A stretch of 64,000 nt of DNA, from NCBI GenBank assembly GCA_020846875.1, contig JADLDB010000055.1, positions 1-64,000 of the forward strand, read 5' to 3'. Shown here piece after piece: positions 56,823 through 64,000 of this stretch. The position numbers and the translations under genes were made by a program. A model generated the notes under the pieces. It searched no databases. It was not told the DNA's origin and saw only the letters and a list, made by a program, of their open reading frames with translations. How positions within the stretch are numbered: position 1 is the stretch's first letter; each line of letters starts with the position of its first letter. Origin of the DNA: Myxococcales bacterium. Lineage in GTDB: Bacteria; Myxococcota; Myxococcia; Myxococcales; Myxococcaceae.

Positions 56823-59177
56823 ATGTCGTCTCGTCCAGTCCTGATCATCCACTCGGATCCGCGGCGGAGAACCGAGCTCAAGGCGCTCCTCGCCGAGCGT
56901 GAGGTGCTGGAGGCGGAGAGCCGGGCCCAGGCGGTGCCGCTGCTGGCGTCGGGGGCGCTGTCGCTGGTGTTGTCCCAGGCCCTGGAGTTCCGCCGCCTGC
57001 TGCGCGATCTCGAGCGCCACACCCCGGGCACGCCCCGCGCGGTGCTGTGCCCGGATGACCCCGAGGCGCTGCGGCAACTGGCCGAGCTGGCCAGCGAGGG
57101 CTACGAGTTCGCCACCATCCCCGAGCACGCTCCGGAGACGGTCAAGCAGCTGATGAACCCCCGCAGCTCGGTAAGGCTCGTTCCGGTCCGGCCGCTCAAG
57201 GCGAGCTTCCTGGTGGGCGAGGTGGACTACCTGGCGGACGTGGTGGAGCTGAGCAACGACGGGCTGGGCCTGGCGCTGCCCGCGGGGACACCGGTCGAAG
57301 GGCTGACCCCTGGCCGGAGCCTGGCGCGTGCGACGGTCGTCTGCGAGGCCAGGGTGGTCGTGGAGCACAGGACGTGGGCGGTGCGCACCCTTCGCCGCGA
57401 GCCAGGTGGCGCGGGACGGCTCCACCTCGGGGTGACCATCGAGCCGCTCCCGGCGGAGCAGTCCGGGCGCCCGGCGGTGCGGCTGCACGACGAGGTGAAG
57501 ATCCGCGGGCTGGTGCGGCGGGCGATCAACCGGCGAGCGCGCTTCGTCTTGCACCGGTCCGACGGCTCAGGGTGGCGTGAGTACACCGAGGCCGCGCTCG
57601 ACGCCTCGGGCCGGCTGGTGCTGGGGCGACCGCGCCCCGGGCACGCTTTCGGCGCGGGGGAGATCGCCTTGTTGTCCTTCGAGCTGTTGGGGAGCCAGGT
57701 GGAGGCGGCGACGGCGGTGCTGGAGGCCGATGACACCCGCGCGGTGGTCTCCCTGCCCCGCTCGGCGCGCCGGAGGGAGCGGCGCGAGGCCCTGCGGATC
57801 CGCCTGGGAGAGCGGCCCGGCGCCACCATCACCCTGCACCAGCCTCTGAGCGGGAAGATCCTCACCCGCCCGCTGCTCGACCTGCACCCGATGGGCACCT
57901 CCATCGAGCTGGACGCCTCGAAGGACGCGCTGCCTTGCGGCCTGGTGCTGCCCGACGTGGAGCTGGAGCTGTTCGGGCGGCGCTGCCGCTGCGCCGCGGT
58001 GGTGCGGACCAACGTCGCGCTGAGCGACGACGGGCGCTGGCGGCGGGTGGGGCTGCGCCTGTTGGCCCCAAGCGACGCCGACCGGCAGCTCCTCGTCGAC
58101 GCGTGGTTGCTGGAGTTGGTGCCCGACGTGGCCTGCGGCTCGCGCTTCGGGTTTGAAGCGCTGTGGGAGCTGTTCCGCCACGAAGGCGTGCGCTTCCCCG
58201 ACTACCCGCTCGACGCAGCACAGACCGTGGAGACGCTGGGCGCCGCCCACCAGAAGATGGGCGACGGCCGGCACGGGCTGGGGAAGTCCTTCGTGTTTCA
58301 GGAAGACGGCCTGATCCTCGGACACGCGTCCGGGCTGCGAACCCACTCGAAGACCTGGCTGTCTCAGCACCTCGCCGTCCGCAGCGGCTACCACCGGCAG
58401 ACCCACATCTCCCAGGCGCTGGTGAACTTGTCCTTCGACTACGGCGAGGCGCTGGGCGACGTGGAGTACCTCCGGGGGTTGTGGAGGACTTCCAATCGTT
58501 GGACCTCTCGCGTGTACGGCGCCGCCACCTCACGGCTCATCCGCCCTGGCCTGTCGTACCTGGCTTCCTTCACGCCCATGCGGGCCACCGTCTCGCAGCC
58601 TCGCGGAGCGCCCACCGTCGTCGCCCACCCCTCTTCGGCCAGCGAGCGGCAGAGCCTGCTGCGGCACCTGCAGCGAAGCTGGGATCCGGTGCGCCTGCGC
58701 GCCGACGATCTGGTGGACGGCGAGCTCGAGCTGAGCACGTTGTCCCGTCGCTTCACCGAGGTCGGCCTCGAGCGCTCTCGGCACGTGGGCGTCGTTTCGG
58801 GGCCGCACGGGGTGCGCGGCTGGGTGTTGATCGAGCGAATGACGCCCGGCCTCTTCTGGGCGGAGTGGTACGACGCCTTCCGCCTGGTGCTGGCGGAGCC
58901 GTTCGCTGATGACTCCGAGCAAGTGCGCCTGGCGCTGGTCCACTACGCCCTGGCGGAGGCCCGCTCCCGGGGGCGGACCGTCACGCACTGCCTCGCCGAC
59001 GACGCCGACGTGGCGTCGCTGGAGCAGAGCGGCTTTGCCAACCTGGGCAAGGTGGTCGAGTTCTGCGCCCACCGCTCGATGAACCGGGAGATGACGGCGC
59101 AGTTGATGGCCATCTTCGAGCGGCTGGCTCGGCGCGGGCGAAGCGACGACCTCCGCGCCGAAGGGGACGACGCGTGA
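56823..59177 (+). CDS. Pseudo-receiver, PilZ-like and acyltransferase-like multidomain protein
   Basis: Cytoplasmic protein of 784 aa, preceded by GGAGGTG. Residues 1-115 have a receiver-like fold, but the phospho-Asp and the Lys positions are not recognisable, so it is a pseudo-receiver. Residues about 120-210 and 315-435 are PilZ-like; the second has RRERR, but the DxSxxG motif reads DLHPMG, with His for Ser. The last ~330 residues resemble a GNAT-type N-acyltransferase (GLILGHASGLRTHSKTW). c-di-GMP binding and acyl transfer are inferred only. It heads a four-gene operon by a GTGA overlap with the methyltransferase. Confidence 0.75.
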   Translation: MSSRPVLIIHSDPRRRTELKALLAEREVLEAESRAQAVPLLASGALSLVLSQALEFRRLLRDLERHTPGTPRAVLCPDDPEALRQLAELASEGYEFATIPEHAPETVKQLMNPRSSVRLVPVRPLKASFLVGEVDYLADVVELSNDGLGLALPAGTPVEGLTPGRSLARATVVCEARVVVEHRTWAVRTLRREPGGAGRLHLGVTIEPLPAEQSGRPAVRLHDEVKIRGLVRRAINRRARFVLHRSDGSGWREYTEAALDASGRLVLGRPRPGHAFGAGEIALLSFELLGSQVEAATAVLEADDTRAVVSLPRSARRRERREALRIRLGERPGATITLHQPLSGKILTRPLLDLHPMGTSIELDASKDALPCGLVLPDVELELFGRRCRCAAVVRTNVALSDDGRWRRVGLRLLAPSDADRQLLVDAWLLELVPDVACGSRFGFEALWELFRHEGVRFPDYPLDAAQTVETLGAAHQKMGDGRHGLGKSFVFQEDGLILGHASGLRTHSKTWLSQHLAVRSGYHRQTHISQALVNLSFDYGEALGDVEYLRGLWRTSNRWTSRVYGAATSRLIRPGLSYLASFTPMRATVSQPRGAPTVVAHPSSASERQSLLRHLQRSWDPVRLRADDLVDGELELSTLSRRFTEVGLERSRHVGVVSGPHGVRGWVLIERMTPGLFWAEWYDAFRLVLAEPFADDSEQVRLALVHYALAEARSRGRTVTHCLADDADVASLEQSGFANLGKVVEFCAHRSMNREMTAQLMAIFERLARRGRSDDLRAEGDDA

Positions 59178-59962
59178 CCTACCTGATGGAGGGACAGGCC
59201 GAAGGGCACCGGCTGCTCGCGCAGGAAGCAGCCAACCCCAGCGCCGCACGGCTGCGCCTCACCGGGTTGAAGGAAGGCCACCACGCCGCCGACATCGGCT
59301 GTGGCGCCGGGGCGGTCACCCTGGCGATGGCAGACCTCGTCGGCCCGGGCGGCGCGGTGGTCGCCGTCGATCAGAGCGACGAGCGGCTCGTGCTGGCCCA
59401 GGACCAGCTCCGGGGCGCGGCGCACGTCACCTTCGCGCGGGCTTCGCTGCCGAACACCGGGCTGCCCGGCGAGACCTTCGACTACGTCTGGTGCCAGTTC
59501 GTCCTCGAGTACCTGCGGACTCCCGCCGTCGCGCTGGCGGAGCTCCAGCGCCTCGCGAAGCCCGGTGGCCGGGTCGTGGTGTCCGAGATCGACGGCTTCG
59601 GCCTGGCCTGTTGGCCCGAGTCGCCTGTGGTGGAGGCTGGCAAGCCGATCTTCCTCCGTGCGCTCGCCTCCACGGGCTTCGACCTGTTCATCGGGCGCAA
59701 GCTCTACGGCCTGTTCCGTGAAGTGGGGCTGAGCGACGTGCGCGTCCACCTCTCGCCCTTCCACGTCACTGCTGGGTCGGCCGACGAGCAGTTGTTGGCG
59801 GACTGGCGAACGCGCTTCGACACCCTGGCGCCGGTGATGGTGCCGGCCTTCGGTCAGGAAGCGGCCTACCGGGACTTCGCGCGGGCCTACCTCGAAGTGC
59901 TGGCTGACCCTCAGGCCTTCAAGTACTCCGTCATCCTGACCGTGGAGGGGACGCGCCGATGA
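59174..59962 (+). CDS. Class I SAM-dependent methyltransferase
   Basis: Cytoplasmic methyltransferase of 262 aa starting at GTG. Motif I is AADIGCGAGAVTLAMA, then VVAVDQSDERL for the SAM ribose, FDYVWCQFVLEYL as motif IV, and a late GRKLYGLF segment. No substrate-specific motif is recognised. It sits between the PilZ/acyltransferase-like and the hybrid kinase genes with 4-base overlaps on both sides, so a functional tie to that operon is likely. Confidence 0.9.
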   Translation: MTYLMEGQAEGHRLLAQEAANPSAARLRLTGLKEGHHAADIGCGAGAVTLAMADLVGPGGAVVAVDQSDERLVLAQDQLRGAAHVTFARASLPNTGLPGETFDYVWCQFVLEYLRTPAVALAELQRLAKPGGRVVVSEIDGFGLACWPESPVVEAGKPIFLRALASTGFDLFIGRKLYGLFREVGLSDVRVHLSPFHVTAGSADEQLLADWRTRFDTLAPVMVPAFGQEAAYRDFARAYLEVLADPQAFKYSVILTVEGTRR

Positions 59963-62778
59963 CGGGAGGGGAGGCGGGGGCGGCGGCGGAGTTCCGTTGG
60001 GACACGCCGGAGCTGGGCGTGCGAGCGGTGAAGGTGCTGCTCCTCTACTTCTCGAAGACGTATGGCCGGAAGCGGCTCGAGCAGGTCTGGCGCGACGCGA
60101 AGCTGCCGCTCCCGCTCTCCCACGTCGAGGACCTGTCCAACTACATCTCTCTGGCGTTCCTCGAGCTGCTGATGAAGACGCTCCTCGACGCCTCAGGCGA
60201 TCCCCAGTTCCTGGACAAGGCCGGGCGGGCGATCGCTTCCCCCGAGGCGCTGGGCTTCGCGTACTTCATGCTCCGCGGCGTCGGCACCCCAGAGCTGGTC
60301 TACCAGAAGACGGTGGAGCTCGGGCCCACCTACAACCGCGTTGGCACCTTCCACATCGAGTCCCAGGGGAGCACCCACCTCACCCTGCGCTACTCCAGCC
60401 GGGTCCGTGAGAAGGACCACAACCTGTGCACCATACGCAAGGCCAGCTACGCGGCCTTCCCCGGGATCTGGGGCCTGCCGGACGCGACGGTCAAAGAGAC
60501 CCAGTGCCTGGTCGACGGCGCCGACTCGTGCCGCTACGAGCTCACGTGGCGCGCCCGCCCGCCGGTGGAGTGGCGGCGCTGGGTGTTCGGCCTGGCGGGG
60601 CTCGCCGCGGGCGTCGCCACCGCCACCTGGGGCCAGGCGCCTCCTCCCGTGCTGGGGGCCGCGCTGGGGGCGCTGGGCTTCTTCCTGGGCGGCTGGCTGG
60701 ACCTGCGCCGCGTCACCCGCGAGAAGGACGAGCGGCTGGGCGAGCAGACCGCCGGCCTCACCCGCTCGGTGGAGGAGCTGCAGCGACGCGCGGAAGAAAT
60801 CCACCGCGCCAACGCGGAGCTGGACCAACGGGTCGCCGATCGCACCCGCGAGCTGGAAGATGCGCTCGAGCGCCTGAGGCGCCTCGACACCATGAAGAGC
60901 GAGTTCTTCGCCAACGTGTCGCACGAGCTGCGCACGCCGCTCACGTTGATCCTCGCGCCGCTGGACGATCGCCTGCCCCACGCCGCCGCCCCTGCGGAGC
61001 GGGACCTGCTGCTGAGCATTCGCCGCAACGCGGACCGCCTGCTGCGGCTGGTGGACGATCTGCTCGACCTCTCGCGGATCGACGCCGGTCAACTGCGGCT
61101 GGACATCGTGGCGGTCGACTTCGCCGCGCTCACCCGCCAGGTGCTGGCCACCTTCCAGCGCGCCGCCGACTCGCGGCGCATCTCGCTGCTGGCCTCGGTG
61201 CCGGCCGCGACCCGCGACGTGTGGGGCGATCGCCACCGGCTGGAGTCGATCCTGGGGAACCTGCTGAGCAACGCGCTCAAGTACACGCCGGGCGGGGGCC
61301 GCGTCACCGTGTCCCTGGCGGAGACGGACGCGCAGGTGCTGCTGAAGATCACCGACACCGGCCCGGGCATCAGCCAGGAGGATCTTCCGCACCTCTTCCA
61401 GCGCTTCTACCAGGGCACCAGCGAAGGGGTCCGGCGCCGCGGAGGCATGGGCATCGGCCTGGCGCTGGCGCAGAACCTGGCCGAGCTGCACGGAGGCCGG
61501 ATCGCGGTCGAGAGCGAGCTGCGGAAAGGCTCGGCCTTCACCGTCACCCTTCCGAAGGGCCGCGCGCACTTCCGGCCCGAGGTCCTCGAGCGCCGGCGCC
61601 TGCAGATCGACGTGAAGGAAGGCCGGCGCGCCGCGGACGCCTTCGGCAACAGCACCACCCCGGTGCCCGAGCCTCACGGCGACGCCCCGGTGCTCTCGGA
61701 GGGCCGGCCGATCTCCTTCGAGGGGGGGAGGCGGCCGCGGGTGTTGGTCGTCGAGGACAACGACGAGATGCGGGACCTGCTCAGCGGGCTGCTCGCGCCC
61801 ACCTGCGAGGTGCTCCAGGCGGTGGACGGCGCCGAAGGCCTGGCGTCGGCGAAGCAGAGCCTTCCTGACCTGGTCCTGTCCGACGTGATGATGCCGGCTA
61901 TGCCCGGGACGGAGCTGGTGTACGCGCTCAAGCAGGATCCGGCGCTGCGCTCCACGCCGGTGCTGCTCCTCACCGCCCGCAGCGGCCCCGAGTCCGCGCT
62001 GGAGGGCTTCGGGTCCGGCGCCGACGACTTCATCGAGAAGCCCTTCCACCCGCGGGTGCTGCTGGCGCGGGTGGCGGCCCACCTGCAGTTGCGGGCGCTC
62101 TCTCTGCAGCTCGCCTCCCAGGCGCGGCTGGCGGCGATCGGCACCCTGGCCGCTGGCGTGGGCCACGAGGTGCGCAACCCGGTGAACGCGGTGCTCAACG
62201 GCGTGCGCGTGCTGCTCGCCCGCGAAGGAGTGAAGGACGCGGACCAGAAGCTGCTCAAGGTGGTGGAGGAAGGCGCCGGCCGCATCGAGCGGATCAGCGC
62301 GGCGCTGCTGCACCACGCCAGCCCCGGCGATCGCGGCGGGTGGCGGCCGGTCGACCTCCGCGCGGGCCTGGAGGCCACCCTGGCGCTGATGCAGCACGAG
62401 CTGGCGCAGGTGAAGGTGGTGCGCGAGGGCGCTGCGCAGCCGCGGGTGGTAGCGCCGGCGGCCGAGCTGAACCAGGTCTTCTTGAACCTCATCGACAACG
62501 CGCGCAAGGCCGGGGCCAGGACGGTGTGGCTCAAGGTGGACAGCCAGGGCGGCCGGGCGAAGGTGTGCGTGGAAGACGACGGGCCGGGCGTACCGGCGGA
62601 GATCGTCGCGCGCCTCTTCGTGCCCTTCGCGACCAGCCGGGCCCCGGGGGAAGGCACCGGGCTGGGCCTGTTCATCGCGGCGGAGTCGGTGAAGCGCTTT
62701 GGGGGTACGCTCACCTACGCGCCCCGGCCGGGCGGGGGCGCCGCCTTCACCGTCGATCTTCCTCTGGAGAAGCCTTGA
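59959..62778 (+). CDS. V4R-like sensor, histidine kinase, receiver and second histidine kinase in one protein
   Basis: Membrane protein of 939 aa. Residues about 1-205 look like a V4R/heme-NO-type ligand domain; it ends in the typical CLVDGADSCRYELTW. Two hydrophobic helices (about 212-255) and a coiled coil follow. The first kinase core has His322 (FANVSHELRTP) and NLLSNALKY; then a receiver with Asp642 (VLSDVMMP); then a second HisKA with His736 (GVGHEVRNP) and NLIDNARKAG, GTGLGLFIA. It overlaps the methyltransferase (ATGA) and the REC-HK gene (TTGA). Confidence 0.9.
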   Translation: MTGGEAGAAAEFRWDTPELGVRAVKVLLLYFSKTYGRKRLEQVWRDAKLPLPLSHVEDLSNYISLAFLELLMKTLLDASGDPQFLDKAGRAIASPEALGFAYFMLRGVGTPELVYQKTVELGPTYNRVGTFHIESQGSTHLTLRYSSRVREKDHNLCTIRKASYAAFPGIWGLPDATVKETQCLVDGADSCRYELTWRARPPVEWRRWVFGLAGLAAGVATATWGQAPPPVLGAALGALGFFLGGWLDLRRVTREKDERLGEQTAGLTRSVEELQRRAEEIHRANAELDQRVADRTRELEDALERLRRLDTMKSEFFANVSHELRTPLTLILAPLDDRLPHAAAPAERDLLLSIRRNADRLLRLVDDLLDLSRIDAGQLRLDIVAVDFAALTRQVLATFQRAADSRRISLLASVPAATRDVWGDRHRLESILGNLLSNALKYTPGGGRVTVSLAETDAQVLLKITDTGPGISQEDLPHLFQRFYQGTSEGVRRRGGMGIGLALAQNLAELHGGRIAVESELRKGSAFTVTLPKGRAHFRPEVLERRRLQIDVKEGRRAADAFGNSTTPVPEPHGDAPVLSEGRPISFEGGRRPRVLVVEDNDEMRDLLSGLLAPTCEVLQAVDGAEGLASAKQSLPDLVLSDVMMPAMPGTELVYALKQDPALRSTPVLLLTARSGPESALEGFGSGADDFIEKPFHPRVLLARVAAHLQLRALSLQLASQARLAAIGTLAAGVGHEVRNPVNAVLNGVRVLLAREGVKDADQKLLKVVEEGAGRIERISAALLHHASPGDRGGWRPVDLRAGLEATLALMQHELAQVKVVREGAAQPRVVAPAAELNQVFLNLIDNARKAGARTVWLKVDSQGGRAKVCVEDDGPGVPAEIVARLFVPFATSRAPGEGTGLGLFIAAESVKRFGGTLTYAPRPGGGAAFTVDLPLEKP

Positions 62779-63887
62779 ATCCGTACGTGCTGTACGTCGA
62801 CGACGACTCTGCCAACCTGGTGGTCTTCCAGTCCGGGCTGAGCGGCGCGCTGCCGATCCTCACGGCCACCAGCGGCGAAGAGGCGCTCGCGCTGCTCAAG
62901 CAGCACGAGGTGGCGGTGCTGCTGGCGGATCAGCGGATGCCGGGGATGACGGGCGTGCAGTTGATGGAGAAGGTGCGCGCCGAGCACCCCGACGTGGTGC
63001 GGTTGCTCATCACCGCCTACTCGGACCTCGAGGCCTCCATCGACGCGATCAACAAGGGTAAGGTCGACGCCTACTTCAAGAAGCCGTGGGAGCCGGCAGA
63101 GCTGACGCTGGCGCTGACCCAGGCGCGCGATCGCTACATCGCGACGAAGTGGACCAGGGAGCTCGAGCGGCGGCTGGTGGCCACCGAGCGCACCTACGCC
63201 CTGGGGGTGGTGGCGGCGGGGATCGCCCACGAGCTGCGCAACCCGCTCACCTCGGTGTCGCTGTGCCTGCAGTTGGCCCGGCAGTTGTTGAAAGAGAAGC
63301 CCTTCGAGGACGAGCAGCGCCAGGCCGCCGACCGCAACCTGGTGGACGCGACGAGGGCAGTGGAGGCGATCATCGAGATCACCGCCGCGATGGAGCTGTC
63401 CACGCGGCAGCGGGAGGTCGCCTCCATCGATCTCAAGGAGACGGTGGAGCTGGCGATCCGCTCGGTGCTGGGCGAGGTGAAGGCCCGCGGGCGCCTCGTG
63501 AAGGAGCTGAGCGAAGTGCCCCGCATCCGCGCGTCGCGCACCCAGGTGGGCCAGGTGGTGCTGAACCTGCTCATCAACGCCGCGCAGGCGCTGGACGAGG
63601 CGCGGCGCTCCACCAACGTGGTGAAGGTGAGCCTCAAGCAGGAAGGCCCGTCCATCGTGCTGAAGGTGTCGGACACCGGCGCGGGCATTCCCGAGGAGGT
63701 GCTGGGGCGCATCTTCGATCCCTTCTTCACCACCAAGCAGGACGGGGGCACCGGGCTGGGGCTGGCCATCTCCCGGCAGATCGTCAACGAGCTGGGCGGC
63801 GCGATCGACGTGGACACGGTGCCCGGGCAGGGCACGACGTTCCGGGTGCGTCTGCCAGTGCCGGAGGTAGTGGAGAGGAAGCAGTAG
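62775..63887 (+). CDS. Receiver-histidine kinase hybrid (cytoplasmic)
   Basis: Soluble protein of 370 aa from a TTG start overlapping the previous stop (TTGA). The receiver (2-115) has VDDDS, Asp52 (LLADQRMPG) and Lys in YFKKPW. The kinase core has His152 (GIAHELRNP), NLLINAAQA, DTGAGIP and GGTGLGLAISR. It may receive phosphate from the upstream hybrid kinase and pass it on. The last gene of the PilZ-methyltransferase-kinase operon. Confidence 0.92.
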   Translation: MNPYVLYVDDDSANLVVFQSGLSGALPILTATSGEEALALLKQHEVAVLLADQRMPGMTGVQLMEKVRAEHPDVVRLLITAYSDLEASIDAINKGKVDAYFKKPWEPAELTLALTQARDRYIATKWTRELERRLVATERTYALGVVAAGIAHELRNPLTSVSLCLQLARQLLKEKPFEDEQRQAADRNLVDATRAVEAIIEITAAMELSTRQREVASIDLKETVELAIRSVLGEVKARGRLVKELSEVPRIRASRTQVGQVVLNLLINAAQALDEARRSTNVVKVSLKQEGPSIVLKVSDTGAGIPEEVLGRIFDPFFTTKQDGGTGLGLAISRQIVNELGGAIDVDTVPGQGTTFRVRLPVPEVVERKQ

Positions 63888-63999
63888 GCGCCCGGCGACG
63901 GCGCAGCATGAGCGCGAGGGCTGCCGCGAGCGCCACGGAGAAGCGCAGCCCCGACGCGGCGCAGCCGCAGCCGGTGGGCGGAGGAGGAGGCTCGCCGCC
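63784..63999 (-). CDS. C-terminus of a MYXO-CTERM protein (5' part outside window)
   Basis: From the right edge the minus strand reads GGEPPPPPTGCGCAASG, a hydrophobic helix (SVALAAALALML), then RRRR: a MYXO-CTERM tail. The frame runs on ~38 residues to a stop at 63784-63786, overlapping the REC-HK 3' end by ~104 bases. In the overlapping part GC3 drops, so the true end is uncertain. Confidence 0.6.
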   Translation of the reverse strand, partial: GGEPPPPPTGCGCAASGLRFSVALAAALALMLRRRRAPTASSPLPPALADAPGTSCPARAPCPRRSRRPAR

Positions 64000-64000
64000 G

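Overview
The window is about 64 kb of high-GC, gene-dense DNA, most consistent with a myxobacterium (Myxococcota). The basis is sequence features: C-terminal MYXO-CTERM-type tails (Gly-Cys-Gly-Cys, hydrophobic helix, Arg cluster), several Hanks-type Ser/Thr kinases with TPR-like extensions, many two-component proteins, Asp/Cys-rich secreted lipoproteins and strong GC3 bias. No rRNA, tRNA, CRISPR array, insertion sequence or phage module was seen. No gap between genes exceeds 300 bases; the largest is about 280 bases (48888-49166).

Layout. 1-13157 is mostly core metabolism and transport: the 3' end of aconitase, a Ca2+/H+ antiporter, a START-like exported protein, two TetR regulators (the second next to a Tyr-less dienoyl-CoA-reductase-type SDR), an NRDE/TANGO2 protein, a 1601-residue secreted gametolysin-like protease, a crotonase, and a DUF47-PiT phosphate transport pair. 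13170-19942 (minus strand) has xanthine dehydrogenase subunits with a small lipoprotein, a universal-stress/dCache fusion, and a Cys-rich lipoprotein with a ~108-residue polyglycine linker. 20075-29615 (plus) has two uncharacterised small proteins, a kinase-TPR protein, a ChbG/CPBP-protease pair, and a four-gene GldA/F/G-like ABC operon ending in a DUF4340 protein.

29602-35585 (minus) is a tight five-gene operon: receiver, receiver, FecR-type protein, FnIII/beta-barrel protein, histidine kinase. 35665-47211 is housekeeping: DNA glycosylase, a sphingomyelin-synthase-like PAP2 protein, a perR-ahpC-ahpD peroxide-defence cluster facing dps, manA, a phosphoesterase, queF, tsaC-type Sua5, apaG, a TerC protein and glgX. 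47358-50339 has two cell-surface proteins with thrombospondin-type-3 calcium repeats.

50393-63887 is signalling-dense. A lipoprotein, an active Ser/Thr kinase and a degenerate pseudokinase form one minus-strand operon. An HTH-receiver regulator of inverted domain order follows on the plus strand. Then comes a four-gene plus-strand operon joined by 4-base stop/start overlaps: pseudo-receiver/PilZ/acyltransferase-like protein, SAM methyltransferase, histidine kinase-receiver-histidine kinase with an N-terminal V4R-like sensor, and receiver-histidine kinase. I regard this operon and the FecR/FnIII operon as the best candidates for undescribed systems. The right edge carries, on the minus strand, the C-terminus of another MYXO-CTERM protein.

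All functional calls come from reading translated sequence and recalled family motifs. No database search was run.
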